A stretch of DNA of 64,000 nt from Prevotella vespertina (GCF_009728485.1 NZ_VVIQ01000013.1:1-64000), one strand, 5' to 3'. Shown: positions 6,713 to 16,911, numbered from the stretch's first letter. Notes: a model not told the origin generated them from the letters alone. Made by a program: numbers and translations.

Positions 6713-9700
6713 ATGGAGAAAAGATTAGCACTATTCTTGTTTGCTCTCTTGCTGTCAATTGGTACAGCTTTCGGCCAAACAAAGATTACTGGTACTGTTA
6801 TTTCTCAGGACGATGGTGATCCCATCATAGGTGCTTCTGTTATGATACAAGGCACGACGATGGGTACAGTTACCGACATTGATGGTAAGTTCTCACTTGA
6901 TGTTCCTGCAGGAAAGAAGCTTGTCGTGAGTTACATTGGTATGGCAACCCAAACCTTAAGTCCTAAGGCTGGAATGGTGGTAACGCTTACTAATGACAAT
7001 CACACACTAAATGAAGTGGTCGTAACTGGTATGACCCAACAGGACAAGAGATTGTTCTCTGGTGCGGCAACAAAGCTTGATGCCTCTAAAACGAAGATTG
7101 ATGGTATGGCGGATGTGAGCCGTTCTTTGGAAGGTAAAGCCGCTGGTGTGAGTGTTCAGAACGTATCAGGAACCTTTGGTACAGCACCTAAGATTCGTGT
7201 GCGTGGTGCTACTTCTATCTTCGGATCATCAAAGCCTCTATGGGTGGTAGATGGTGTCATCATGGAAGATGTGGTCGATGTATCAGCTGACCAACTCTCT
7301 TCAGGTGATGCTAACACCCTTATCTCTTCTGCTATTGCAGGTTTGAACTCTGACGATATAGAGAGTTTTCAGATCCTGAAGGACGGTTCTGCCACCTCTA
7401 TATATGGTGCGCGCGCGATGGCGGGTGTGATTGTTGTAACGACAAAGAAGGGTCGTGCAGGTCAAGCACACATCAATTACACTGGAGAATACACCTTGCG
7501 ACTGAAGCCAAGTTACCGCAATTTCAACATAATGAACTCTCAGGACCAGATGGCGATCTATCAGGAATTGCAGCAAAAGGGCTATCTTAACTATGCAGAG
7601 ACGGCTAATGCAGCCAATAGCGGTATCTACGGAAAGATGTATCAACTGATAACTCAATACGACCCAGATAAGGGGCAGTTCGGACTTCCTAATACCCCAG
7701 AAGCTAAACTGGCGTATCTTCGTGATGCAGAGTACCGCAATACGAACTGGTTTGACGAACTCTTCTCTAATGCCATCATGCACAATCACTCTGTAAGTGT
7801 GTCTGGTGGTACGGATAAGAGCCAATACTATGGTTCTTTATCAGCTATGTTTGACCCAGGATGGACGCTCGATAGCAAGGTTCAACGCTATACCGCAAAC
7901 CTCAATTTCACGCATAATATAAGTAAGAAGCTCTCTGTCAATCTCATTGGCAACGCCTCTTATCGTAAGCAAAAAGCACCAGGAACATTGAGTTCAGATA
8001 CTGATCCTGTGACAGGAACAGTAAAGCGTGACTTCGATATCAACCCTTATTCTTATGCGCTGAATACATCTCGTGCATTGGATGCACATACCTTCTACAC
8101 ACGTAGTTATGCTCCTTTCAATATCTTCAGTGAGTTGAATAATAACTATATCGACCTTGCTGTGCACGATTTCCGTATATCGGGAAGCATTGATTATAAG
8201 CCTACTTCTAAGTTGAAGTTTACTTTCTTGGCTGCTGTAAAGTCGGCTGCTACATCGCAGGAGCATAATATCCTTGATAATTCAAATCAAGCTCTTGCTT
8301 ATCGTGAGATGGGTACATCAACTATTCGCAAGGCGAACCCATTCTTGTACAAAGACCCTGATCATATCTACGACTTGCCTATCACGGTTCTTCCTTATGG
8401 TGGTATCTATGAGAGAACAGATAATAGCTCGTTCGGTTGGGACACCCGTCTCTCCTTCTCTTATAATGATGTATTTGCAGAGAAGCACATCGTTAACGTT
8501 TATGGTGGTATGGAAACAAACTATACAAACCGCCATTCAATATGGTTCCGTGGCTGGGGTATGCAGTATTCAAAAGGCGAGATTCCTCTCTACGCATACC
8601 AAGTCTTCAAGAAAGGACAGGAGGAGAAGTCGGATTACTTCTGGATGACTAACACCCATTATCGTAGTGCTGCTTTCTTCGGAACTGCCACTTACTCTTT
8701 TGCACATCGCTATCAGGTAACTGGTACGGTACGCTATGAAGGAACCAACTACTTAGGTAAGGCGCGTTCTGCCCGTTGGCTTCCTACATGGAACATATCA
8801 ACCGCTTGGAATGCACATGAGGAGAGTTGGTTTGCCAATACATTTAAGGATGCACTCACACATGCCACTTTGCGCTTGAGTTACTCACTAACGGGTGACC
8901 GTCCAAATGTAACCAATGCGTTGCCAATCTATCGTAGTTCAACCCCTTGGCGTCCATTTGCTAGCTTGTCAGAAACGGGTATGAGCATGACAATGGGTAA
9001 CTCTGATCTTACTTACGAGAAGAAGCATGAGTTCAACATCGGTGCTGACTTAGGTTTCTTGAGCAATCGCATTAACTTCAGTATAGATGCTTACTGGCGT
9101 AATAACTATGACCTCATCGGTTACTTCAATAGCCAGTTATATGGTGAGTTCTTGCGTGCGAACGTTGCTTCTATGCGTTCACATGGTTTGGAGTTCACAC
9201 TTTCTACACAGAATATTAAGCATAAGAACTTCTCTTGGAACAGTGACTTTATCTTCTCACATACCAAGAATAAGATTACTGACCTTTACTCTCCAGCACG
9301 TATCTTAGACCTTGTGCAGGGTACAGGTTTCCCACTCGTGGGTTATCCAGTACGCTCAATGTTCTCTATTCCGTTCCGTGGTTTGAATAAAGAAGGACTC
9401 CCAACGTTCCTCGATCAGAATGGTAATATTACCACAACAGGCATCTACTTCCAGGAACGCGACAAAGAGAAGACTAAGTTCCTCAAGTATGAAGGACCTA
9501 TCGATCCTACATTTACGGGTTCTTTGGGTAACTCCTTCCGTTACAAGAACTTCTCTTTAAATGTGTTCGTTACTTATTCCTTCGGTAATGTAATTCGTTT
9601 GGATGATGTCTTCAGCAATGAGTATGACGACCTAACATCCATGACTAAGGAGTTCCGCAACCGATGGGTTGTACCCGGAAATGAGAAGGTTACGAATGTT

Positions 9701-10021
9701 CCTGTTATAGCTTCTCGCCGTCAGAACTTCAATGATTCTAATCTAAAGTATGCTTACAGCGCATATAACTATTCGGATGTTCGTGTGGCAAAGGGCGACT
9801 TCATTCGTATGAAAGAGATCTCTTTGGGTTACGACTTCCCTAAGTCTATCGTGAAGATATTGGGTGTTAACACACTAGCAATGAAACTTCAGGCAACCAA
9901 TCTCTTCTTGATTTATGCTGATAAGAAGCTCAACGGACAGGATCCGGAGTTCTTCAATACTGGTGGTGTGGCTGTTCCTACACCAAAGCAGTTTACTTTG
10001 ACGCTGAGATTAGGACTTTAA
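6713..10021 (+). CDS. SusC/RagA-type TonB-dependent outer-membrane receptor
   Basis: The 1102-residue protein is the pore of a SusC/SusD uptake machine. It has a signal peptide (cleavage after about residue 21, ...TAFG-Q), then a carboxypeptidase-regulatory-like domain (ITGTVISQDDGDPIIGASV to about residue 100) with LNEVVVTG at its end, then a plug domain (VRGATSIFGSSKPLWVVDG, DDIESFQILKDGSATSIYG) and a 22-strand-type barrel ending in the aromatic-rich TLTLRLGL. There is no N-terminal STN domain, unlike the second SusC at 28.9 kb, so it is not expected to signal to an anti-sigma factor. It heads a six-gene operon with SusD, a metallohydrolase and three more surface lipoproteins. Confidence 0.95.
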   Translation: MEKRLALFLFALLLSIGTAFGQTKITGTVISQDDGDPIIGASVMIQGTTMGTVTDIDGKFSLDVPAGKKLVVSYIGMATQTLSPKAGMVVTLTNDNHTLNEVVVTGMTQQDKRLFSGAATKLDASKTKIDGMADVSRSLEGKAAGVSVQNVSGTFGTAPKIRVRGATSIFGSSKPLWVVDGVIMEDVVDVSADQLSSGDANTLISSAIAGLNSDDIESFQILKDGSATSIYGARAMAGVIVVTTKKGRAGQAHINYTGEYTLRLKPSYRNFNIMNSQDQMAIYQELQQKGYLNYAETANAANSGIYGKMYQLITQYDPDKGQFGLPNTPEAKLAYLRDAEYRNTNWFDELFSNAIMHNHSVSVSGGTDKSQYYGSLSAMFDPGWTLDSKVQRYTANLNFTHNISKKLSVNLIGNASYRKQKAPGTLSSDTDPVTGTVKRDFDINPYSYALNTSRALDAHTFYTRSYAPFNIFSELNNNYIDLAVHDFRISGSIDYKPTSKLKFTFLAAVKSAATSQEHNILDNSNQALAYREMGTSTIRKANPFLYKDPDHIYDLPITVLPYGGIYERTDNSSFGWDTRLSFSYNDVFAEKHIVNVYGGMETNYTNRHSIWFRGWGMQYSKGEIPLYAYQVFKKGQEEKSDYFWMTNTHYRSAAFFGTATYSFAHRYQVTGTVRYEGTNYLGKARSARWLPTWNISTAWNAHEESWFANTFKDALTHATLRLSYSLTGDRPNVTNALPIYRSSTPWRPFASLSETGMSMTMGNSDLTYEKKHEFNIGADLGFLSNRINFSIDAYWRNNYDLIGYFNSQLYGEFLRANVASMRSHGLEFTLSTQNIKHKNFSWNSDFIFSHTKNKITDLYSPARILDLVQGTGFPLVGYPVRSMFSIPFRGLNKEGLPTFLDQNGNITTTGIYFQERDKEKTKFLKYEGPIDPTFTGSLGNSFRYKNFSLNVFVTYSFGNVIRLDDVFSNEYDDLTSMTKEFRNRWVVPGNEKVTNVPVIASRRQNFNDSNLKYAYSAYNYSDVRVAKGDFIRMKEISLGYDFPKSIVKILGVNTLAMKLQATNLFLIYADKKLNGQDPEFFNTGGVAVPTPKQFTLTLRLGL

Positions 10022-10069
10022 GAGAGACAATAAGAAACTGTATTCTCATAATAGTTAGATATTTACAAT

Positions 10070-11758
10070 ATGAAAAAGAAATATATTTTCCTATCGGTTC
10101 TGGCTACAGCTGTATCTGTAACTACGCTTTCTTCTTGCGATGACTACCTTGATACAATGCCAGATAATCGTACTGTTCTTGACACGGAGGATAAGATGTC
10201 AGATCTTCTGACAAGTTCCTATCCTTCTAACGAATATGCTCTTGTGAACGAACTGATGTCGGATAATGCCGATTACTATGGTGCAGAGAATCCTAATGGA
10301 GGTCGTTTGGGTGACCAGATATACTTCTGGAAGGATGTTACCGAGTCTTCGAATGAGGCGCCTTCACGCCTTTGGTCGTCATGTTATAATTGTATCGCCA
10401 ATGCGAATCAGGTGCTCGAATCACTCAAAGAGTATAAGTTCTCGGATGAAAAGGCACAACAGCTGAAGGCGGAAGCATTGCTCTGTAGGGCTTATGCACA
10501 CTTTATCTTGGTCAATGAATTTGGTCTTGCTTACAATACAAAGACGAGTACAAAAGATTTAGGAGTGCCTTTGTCAACGAAAGTGGAGAAGATTACTGCT
10601 AAGCACGAACGTGCTTCTGTAGCTGCAGTCTACGAACAGATTGATAAGGACTTACAGGAGGCTCTACCATTGGTAGGCGATAACTATAAGGTGCCTAAGT
10701 ATCACTTTAACGTGAAAGCAGCCTATGCTTTTGCCACTCGATTCTATCTCTTCTATGAGAAATGGGATGAGGCTATCAAGTATGCCGACCTCTGTTTGGG
10801 TGGTCAGCGTGGTCCGCTGCGTGACTGGTCAGTACTTGGAAGTATGGCAGATGATAATGATGCATTGATCAATCATTATATCAGTGCGGACCTAGGATGT
10901 AACCTTATGTTCTCCGACTTCTACTCTTCTTCAGGTATCTACCTCGGCGCATACGTTGTTTACAAGCGCTATTCTCATGGTCGATACCTTGGTGCCAACG
11001 AGGACATCTTGGCTAACAATGTATGGGGATCAGGCGGTTATTACAAGCGACCACTTAATATGGCGGGTGCGAACTTCGATATTTGTCTCTTTAACAAGAT
11101 GGCTTATAAGTTCCAATATACCGACCCTGTGGCACAGACGGGATTCCGTCGTCTGACCTTGCCATTGTTTACTACGGATGAAGTCTTGCTTAGTAGAGCA
11201 GAGGCACTCATAATGAAGAAACAGTATGACAAGGCTTGCGAAGATCTCAACGCATGGATGCACAACATCGTAAAAACCACTGTTACGTTGACTCCAACAC
11301 TGATTCAAAACTTCTATAACAGCGTGAATTACTGTTATGATGACGTTGATCACTTGCAGTCAACAGTAAAGAAACACCTCCACCCAGCCTTTGATATCGA
11401 CGCAGAAGGCTCTGTACAGGAAACGATGTTACAATGTGTATTGGGCTTCCGACGCATTGAGACTGTACAAGAAGGTAAGCGTTGGTGGGACATCAAACGC
11501 TATGGTATTGAGATTCCACGCCGTGAAATGGATGCCAGCGGTCAGCCAAGTAAGGTCCTGGATGTGCTGAAGAAAGACGATCCACGTCGTGCCGTTCAGA
11601 TTCCTCTACCGCAGCGTAACGCCGGAGTACAGCCTAACCCACGTAATGGGGAGAGCTCAACAGTGGTGGCACCAGCTGGTCCTTTGGACAAATTCCTCAA
11701 TAATGTTACCTCGGATGTGGACTTCTCTAACAAGCTCATAAGGGCTCCGAAGAATTGA
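10070..11758 (+). CDS. RagB/SusD family nutrient-binding lipoprotein
   Basis: The 562-residue lipoprotein is the ligand-binding lid on the SusC pore. Its lipobox ends at Cys23 (TLSSC), followed by DDYLDTMPDN, the usual SusD start. The TPR-like region is seen in LKAEALLCRAYAHFILVNEF, and a typical late signature is RRIETVQEGKRWWDIKRYG. It starts 48 bp after the SusC stop. The ligand cannot be read from the sequence. Confidence 0.94.
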   Translation: MKKKYIFLSVLATAVSVTTLSSCDDYLDTMPDNRTVLDTEDKMSDLLTSSYPSNEYALVNELMSDNADYYGAENPNGGRLGDQIYFWKDVTESSNEAPSRLWSSCYNCIANANQVLESLKEYKFSDEKAQQLKAEALLCRAYAHFILVNEFGLAYNTKTSTKDLGVPLSTKVEKITAKHERASVAAVYEQIDKDLQEALPLVGDNYKVPKYHFNVKAAYAFATRFYLFYEKWDEAIKYADLCLGGQRGPLRDWSVLGSMADDNDALINHYISADLGCNLMFSDFYSSSGIYLGAYVVYKRYSHGRYLGANEDILANNVWGSGGYYKRPLNMAGANFDICLFNKMAYKFQYTDPVAQTGFRRLTLPLFTTDEVLLSRAEALIMKKQYDKACEDLNAWMHNIVKTTVTLTPTLIQNFYNSVNYCYDDVDHLQSTVKKHLHPAFDIDAEGSVQETMLQCVLGFRRIETVQEGKRWWDIKRYGIEIPRREMDASGQPSKVLDVLKKDDPRRAVQIPLPQRNAGVQPNPRNGESSTVVAPAGPLDKFLNNVTSDVDFSNKLIRAPKN

Positions 11759-11789
11759 TAATGTTGGTTATTTAAATAAGACATAAGTT

Positions 11790-12695
11790 ATGAACAAATA
11801 CTTTATATATAGCTTATTGCTGGCGATGGCAGGTATGACCTTCACTGCTTGTAGTGAGGATAAACTGGACAGCACCAGTGTTATTCAGCCTGATGAAACC
11901 GGCAACAGCGAGTTTGACAAGTGGTTGGATGCCAATTTCGTAGCACCTTATAATATTGAGTTCCTCTATCGTTACAAGGATAACGAGACAGATATGAACT
12001 ATTTCAACATACCTGCAAAGGTGGAAGATGCAGTCAAATTGGCACACATCGTGAAGTATTCTTGCTTGGAGGCTTACGATCAAGTGGCAGGCGTGAACTT
12101 CACTCGTGCTTACTTCCCAAAGATGTTCTATGCTGTTGGTGACTTCGAGTTTAAGAACAATGGAACGATGATCTTGGGTACTGCCGAGGGTGGAAAGAAA
12201 ATCTTTCTGGCTGGTACTAATCATCTAGATAAGTTCTTGACGAGTAGAGAAGAGCTCAACACCTATTATTTGAAGACGATTCATCATGAGTTCACACACA
12301 TCATGAATCAGACAAAGGACTATCCTGCAAACTTCAAACTCATCACGGGTGATGGGTACGTGTCCGATGCTTGGAGTCAAGCTCCGTATGGAGGAAGGCC
12401 TTATTACCTAAAGCATGGCTTCATCTCAGCCTATGCGCAGCATTCACATGTGGAGGACTTCGCAGAGATGTTATCTATCTATATCACTAATCCAAAGTCC
12501 CAATGGGATGCGTGGATGACGGAGGCTGGAACCGACGGAGCTAAGCTCATCCAACAGAAACTGGACATTGTTCGCTCTTACATGAAGACACAATGGAAGA
12601 TAGATCTTGATAAGTTGCGTGAGACAGTGCTCCAACGTGAGGATGATATTGTGGCTGGCAGAGTTAATCTGACCGACCTTACCGTCAATAATTAA
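11790..12695 (+). CDS. Zinc metallohydrolase lipoprotein linked to SusC/SusD import
   Basis: The 301-residue lipoprotein (Cys21, TFTAC) carries a zincin motif HEFTH at residues 166-170, inside TIHHEFTHIMNQ. A later VEDFAEMLSIYI is a plausible place for the third, acidic ligand. This matches the family described as substrate-import-associated zinc metallohydrolase lipoproteins, which sit next to SusC/SusD pairs. It would act at the cell surface, trimming a peptide or other ligand before import. It lies 31 bp after SusD and 15 bp before the next ATG. Confidence 0.88.
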   Translation: MNKYFIYSLLLAMAGMTFTACSEDKLDSTSVIQPDETGNSEFDKWLDANFVAPYNIEFLYRYKDNETDMNYFNIPAKVEDAVKLAHIVKYSCLEAYDQVAGVNFTRAYFPKMFYAVGDFEFKNNGTMILGTAEGGKKIFLAGTNHLDKFLTSREELNTYYLKTIHHEFTHIMNQTKDYPANFKLITGDGYVSDAWSQAPYGGRPYYLKHGFISAYAQHSHVEDFAEMLSIYITNPKSQWDAWMTEAGTDGAKLIQQKLDIVRSYMKTQWKIDLDKLRETVLQREDDIVAGRVNLTDLTVNN

Positions 12696-12710
12696 TAAGT
12701 ATTGAAGATT

Positions 12711-14231
12711 ATGAAGATGAATAAGTTATTAGCATATTTATTCCTCCTTCTTCCCGCATTGACGCTTCAGTCATGTTTGAAGAATCAAGAGGATGTGTTT
12801 CCTGAGTCGTCTGCTGCACAGATGAAGGACTATCTCGACAAGACAAAGGATGTGTTAGCAAGTTCAGAGAAGGGATGGGTTCTCGATATGTACCCCGATA
12901 AGACAAGGAAGTACGGAGGCTTTGCTTTTGTATTGAAGTTTGATGCGGATAAGGCAACCGTTGGTAGTGAATTATCTCCCAACCCCTCCAATCTAATCAC
13001 ATCTCTATATAAGACCACCGCTGATGATGGTCCTGTGCTGACGTTCGATACGTATAATGCATGGATGCACAAGCTTGCTACACCTAGTTCTGAGCAGACT
13101 ACGGCACTTGGTGGAGACTTCGAATTTGTCATCGATAGCATTGGTAGTGATTTAATCGTGGTACACGGAAAGCGCAATCAGAATGTGATGTACTTCCGTA
13201 AGTTGACAGATCAGACCATGACGGAGTATCTCACAGCTGTTAAAAAGATGAAGTCTACCTTCAAGATGTCCGAAGGCAAGGGTAGAGTTGGGGACAAGAA
13301 GGTTGTGATGAAGTTCTCTAATCACAGGTTAAACTTGTCAGTTGGCGATAAAGAAGTGGCTAGCAAGGTTGCTTACACACTTACTGATAAGGGCATCCGG
13401 TTCTATAGTCCATTGGATTTCAATGGTGTGAAGGTTAGCGAAATGACCTTTGATGCAGAGGGAAACAAGCTCACTGCAAAGGAAGACGCCAATATCGTGC
13501 TATATGGCTTCACCCCTCAACTATCCAAGAACGACGATGCTTTCGAGAGAGAACTCTATGTTGGCGAGGACATTCAGTCGGTTACTACCTCTGAAGGCTC
13601 TGAATGGCTGACAGTTACAAAGACGTCTAATGGTGTTAAGGTATCGGCTCCTGCCAATACATCTGGGCATATCAACAAGGCAGTTATCAAGGTGAAGACA
13701 GCTGATGGAGAGTCTACTATCACTGTCACACAAGCTGACTTTGATAAGGATGTAGCGGGTAATTACACCTTATACTTCAATGATTACTATGATGCCGCAC
13801 AAACTACTCCAGCTACAATAAGCCGTGAGACAGATGGAAAGATACTCATGAAGTGGACGACCAGCAACGTTCCTGTTACCATAGAGTTGACTTGGAATTC
13901 CGAGAAACTTGCTCTGGACATGGAAAGTAGACAGCTAATGGGAAAGTCATTGATGTCTAGTGGCGATACATGGTACTTCTACAACATCTTCTTCTATGAG
14001 GGCAATCAATGGTCAGGGTACAATGGTAAATTCACTTGTAGCTTCCCATTGAGTTATACCAAGAATGCTGCAGGCACCTACGAAACCTCTGGCGCTCTCA
14101 CAGGAAAGTCTTCTTTAGGTGGTGCCGTAGAAGCTCTTTGGATGAGCGCATTCAAAGGTGAGGGTACAGATGCAGGTAATTACCTCGGCAGCTACGAGTC
14201 GTTTAAGAAGTTGAAGATAGTTAAGAACTAG
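12711..14231 (+). CDS. DUF4302-like surface lipoprotein with BACON-like domain
   Basis: The 506-residue lipoprotein starts at ATG 12711 (MKMNKLLAYLF..., lipobox Cys22, LQSC). An upstream in-frame TTG at 12702 is less likely. The first part (LKNQEDVFPESSAAQMKDYL, ASSEKGWVLDMYPDKTRKYG) matches what I recall of DUF4302, a family of uncharacterised lipoproteins encoded beside SusC/SusD and metallohydrolase genes. At about residues 275-340 a BACON-like immunoglobulin fold follows (EGSEWLTVTK ... KVKTADGESTITVTQ). A C-terminal beta domain (AGNYTLYFNDYYDA) resembles the end of the next protein. Probably an accessory ligand-binding protein. Confidence 0.8.
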   Translation: MKMNKLLAYLFLLLPALTLQSCLKNQEDVFPESSAAQMKDYLDKTKDVLASSEKGWVLDMYPDKTRKYGGFAFVLKFDADKATVGSELSPNPSNLITSLYKTTADDGPVLTFDTYNAWMHKLATPSSEQTTALGGDFEFVIDSIGSDLIVVHGKRNQNVMYFRKLTDQTMTEYLTAVKKMKSTFKMSEGKGRVGDKKVVMKFSNHRLNLSVGDKEVASKVAYTLTDKGIRFYSPLDFNGVKVSEMTFDAEGNKLTAKEDANIVLYGFTPQLSKNDDAFERELYVGEDIQSVTTSEGSEWLTVTKTSNGVKVSAPANTSGHINKAVIKVKTADGESTITVTQADFDKDVAGNYTLYFNDYYDAAQTTPATISRETDGKILMKWTTSNVPVTIELTWNSEKLALDMESRQLMGKSLMSSGDTWYFYNIFFYEGNQWSGYNGKFTCSFPLSYTKNAAGTYETSGALTGKSSLGGAVEALWMSAFKGEGTDAGNYLGSYESFKKLKIVKN

Positions 14232-14254
14232 ATAAAAGTTCACATTTAATATTC

Positions 14255-14317
14255 TCGGTGTAGCCTTGCTGTTGGAACGGAAGAATGCTCTTAGCAGTTA
14301 GGATACACCGATTTTTT
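14255..14317 (+). terminator. Possible attenuator inside the first uptake operon
   Basis: TCGGTGTA (14255-14262) pairs with TACACCGA (14304-14311), followed directly by six T. The loop is long (about 41 nt), so it may be only partly effective and may lower expression of the two downstream lipoproteins. Confidence 0.45.
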
Positions 14318-14332
14318 AATAAGATATATGTG

Positions 14333-15460
14333 ATGAAGAAGTTATATTCGATGTTTATGCTGCTAACCACCCTATTTGTTGTGGTTGCATGTAGCGATGA
14401 TACAGAGAATCCTTACGTGATGGAATCTCAAGTACAAGTAGTGAAAGCAAATGTTCTCTTCGGTGCTAAAGGTGGCGAAGGGAGTGTAGAAGTGACGGCA
14501 CCAGGTGTTATCTCTGCTACTCTGAATAGTTCCTGGGCGGTTGCAACGGTTGAAGGAAAGACCGTAAAGGTCGTTGCACAGCCTAATGAGAGTGGCAATG
14601 GGCGTTCTGCGAAACTTACTATTAAGAGTGGAAAAGACTCTACACAGCTTACAGTTCAGCAGACTGGGCTAGTCTTTTCATTGCAGGCTGAGCCTTCTTA
14701 TATTGTTAATGACCAAGCAGGAGAGAAGCAATTTGCCCTAGAACACACCAATGATATAAACATAACTACGACTGCTGAATGGCTTACAGCAAGTTATGAT
14801 GATGATAAATTCATAGTGAAATATACACAAAATACCACTGGGCGTGTTCGAACAGCTAAGATTAATTACAGCAGTGGGAATGTTAGTAATTCCATCGTAG
14901 TGACCCAAGGCGCTTTAGCAGATATCATTGATAAGTCTTACTTATTGGTTGGAACTTACAATGCTAATGGTCAGCAACGTGGTATAGAGTTCCCTGCAAA
15001 CTTTGTGCAAGAGTCTGGTAAGCTATTCCTGCATATTAGCAGTACTAGTGCAGGCTTCGATTGGAAGATTCCAGTGACCTTTGATGAGGCAAACCTAAAG
15101 CTCTCTTTAAAGTCTATTGATAATGTGGGAACTTTTACAGGTGATATTAAAGGAGATGGAACAAGTATGACGGCGAATGTCTTCCTATTGATGTATAGTA
15201 CAAAGGTAGGCGGTAAATCTATTGTAAGTAATGATAGTGGAGTCTTCTCGGGTAGCTTCTTTACGACAAAGACAGGTGAGATGAATTGCAATCTTGATGG
15301 TAATGTCGTGAATGGTAACCGCCTTAATTCCCTAATCTTTGCGGCAGCTACGGGTGCAACCTTTAGTACAGAGACTTTTGTAGGGTCGCTTCTTTCGATG
15401 GACGAACCCTTCTTACGTGAGGTAGTGACAGCCGCTACGAGGGCAAAAACGAGGTTTTAA
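14333..15460 (+). CDS. BACON-domain surface lipoprotein
   Basis: The 375-residue lipoprotein starts at ATG 14333 (MKKLYSMFMLLTTLF; lipobox Cys20, VVVAC); the longer frame from 14285 lies in the preceding hairpin and lacks a signal. Two consecutive BACON-like folds occupy roughly residues 35-120 (ATLNSSWAVATVEGKTVKV, SGKDSTQLTVQQTG) and 120-200 (TTAEWLTASYDDDKFIVKY, SIVVTQG). BACON domains are common in Bacteroidetes surface proteins and are thought to bind or space glycans or mucin. The C-terminal 170 residues form an unnamed beta-rich domain (DKSYLLVGTYNANG, TFTGDIKGDG). It has its own Cys-anchored export and belongs to the SusC operon. Confidence 0.75.
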   Translation: MKKLYSMFMLLTTLFVVVACSDDTENPYVMESQVQVVKANVLFGAKGGEGSVEVTAPGVISATLNSSWAVATVEGKTVKVVAQPNESGNGRSAKLTIKSGKDSTQLTVQQTGLVFSLQAEPSYIVNDQAGEKQFALEHTNDINITTTAEWLTASYDDDKFIVKYTQNTTGRVRTAKINYSSGNVSNSIVVTQGALADIIDKSYLLVGTYNANGQQRGIEFPANFVQESGKLFLHISSTSAGFDWKIPVTFDEANLKLSLKSIDNVGTFTGDIKGDGTSMTANVFLLMYSTKVGGKSIVSNDSGVFSGSFFTTKTGEMNCNLDGNVVNGNRLNSLIFAAATGATFSTETFVGSLLSMDEPFLREVVTAATRAKTRF

Positions 15461-15507
15461 AACCTTATGTTTGCGCTTACATTATTAACAAAATACACCA
15501 ACTTATT

Positions 15508-16890
15508 ATGAAGAAGAGATTATTATATGCAGCATTTGCTACATTGTTTATTTTCTTACTCACAGCTTGTCGTGATAAAGAAGATGTTATTTTGACGTTG
15601 AAACCTCAATTGAATCCAAGTGAACTTACGCTTACTGTAGGGGATAAAGCGACAGTGACACTTACAGGTGTACCTCAAGACGTGGAAGTCTTTTGGATAA
15701 CTGGTGCCGATAATATAGCTTCTCCCGTCAATCGTACGCATGATAAGACAGATGTCCAGGCTGTAGGTGTTGGCAAGACGAATATTATTGCAGTTGTTAA
15801 AAGTAAGGGAGAGCGCCTCGAACTGAAGTGTCCTGTTACCGTAAATCAAAACCCTAACAAGCAACCCATTGCCTTTGAGGATGCTAACTTGAAGCGTCAA
15901 CTCCTTGCAATGCAGCCTTCTATTGATAAAGATAATGATGGAGAAATAACCCCAGAAGAGGCAAAAGCGGTTACAGATATTGATTTCCATTTCGATAGTA
16001 AGGGTGATGCTCTCCCCGATAAGGTTATCAAGAGCGTTGTAGGATTGGAGCAATTCACGAATTTAAGAGCACTGAATTTGAAGAATCAAGATATTACCAA
16101 CGCTGCTTCTATTGAGAAGTTAGCCAGTTTGGAGACGCTCAACTTATGTGGTAATAACATCACAAAGCTAGATGTATCATTGATGACTAATCTTAAAGAC
16201 TTGCGTCTTTATGATACAGAACTCACTGCCCTTGACCTCTCTAAGAATATTAACTTGGAACAACTCTACATCCAGCGAACCAATATAAGTAGCCTTGATA
16301 TTAGCCAACTAAAGAAGTTACAGCTTCTTATGGCTAATGGTGCAGCCCTTACGGAACTTACTGCTGTAGATTTACCAGCCCTTGAGCAGATTCAAGTCAC
16401 TAAGAATAACATCAGGAAGATGACCATTCGTAATCTTCCAGCACTACAACAGTTGCATGCTAATAGCAATGTTTTGAAGGAGATAACACTTGAGAATCTA
16501 CCAGTGTTACAGCGTCTTAACCTTTATGATAATGCTCTTGAGTCGCTTACACTGGACCTTCCTAAGTTGATGTTCCTATTTGTTTATGACAATCAACTTA
16601 AGCAGCTTGATACATCGCACTTGCCAATGCTCTTCCAGATAAGCGTATCTAACAATCCAATTAAGAAACTTGACTTATCTTCTAATCCTATTGTTCGCAA
16701 CATAGAAGCCGAGAATATGTCTGCGATGACAGAGCTAAATCTAAAGAACAATGGCGACTTTGACGAAGATTACGAGTATCTTATTATAGATGGAAACAAG
16801 TCTTTAAAGACGATATATGTGGATGCGGGGAGTGAAGCAACAGCCGTGAAGCAACTTGTTGGGTCAAAGGCTATCAATGTTGTTGAGTAA
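15508..16890 (+). CDS. Leucine-rich-repeat lipoprotein with Ig-like domain
   Basis: The 460-residue lipoprotein (Cys21, LLTAC) has three parts. Residues about 30-115 form a bacterial Ig-like (Big) domain (LNPSELTLTVGDKATVTL, VQAVGVGKTNIIAVV). At about 143-152 an EF-hand-like loop reads DKDNDGEITPEE, which could bind calcium. From about 170 to the end there are roughly eleven irregular 20-22-residue leucine-rich repeats (LRALNLKNQDITN, LETLNLCGNNITKL, LQRLNLYDNALESL). Such proteins are cell-surface adhesins or ligand binders. It is the last gene of the first uptake operon. Confidence 0.87.
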   Translation: MKKRLLYAAFATLFIFLLTACRDKEDVILTLKPQLNPSELTLTVGDKATVTLTGVPQDVEVFWITGADNIASPVNRTHDKTDVQAVGVGKTNIIAVVKSKGERLELKCPVTVNQNPNKQPIAFEDANLKRQLLAMQPSIDKDNDGEITPEEAKAVTDIDFHFDSKGDALPDKVIKSVVGLEQFTNLRALNLKNQDITNAASIEKLASLETLNLCGNNITKLDVSLMTNLKDLRLYDTELTALDLSKNINLEQLYIQRTNISSLDISQLKKLQLLMANGAALTELTAVDLPALEQIQVTKNNIRKMTIRNLPALQQLHANSNVLKEITLENLPVLQRLNLYDNALESLTLDLPKLMFLFVYDNQLKQLDTSHLPMLFQISVSNNPIKKLDLSSNPIVRNIEAENMSAMTELNLKNNGDFDEDYEYLIIDGNKSLKTIYVDAGSEATAVKQLVGSKAINVVE

Positions 16891-16911
16891 TAGTTAGGTA
16901 CAAAAAGGTGG

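Noticed and set aside
7301..7825. 174-codon minus-strand open frame inside SusC
   Set aside because: Antisense to a conserved plug-domain coding region; composition is unlike a protein gene.
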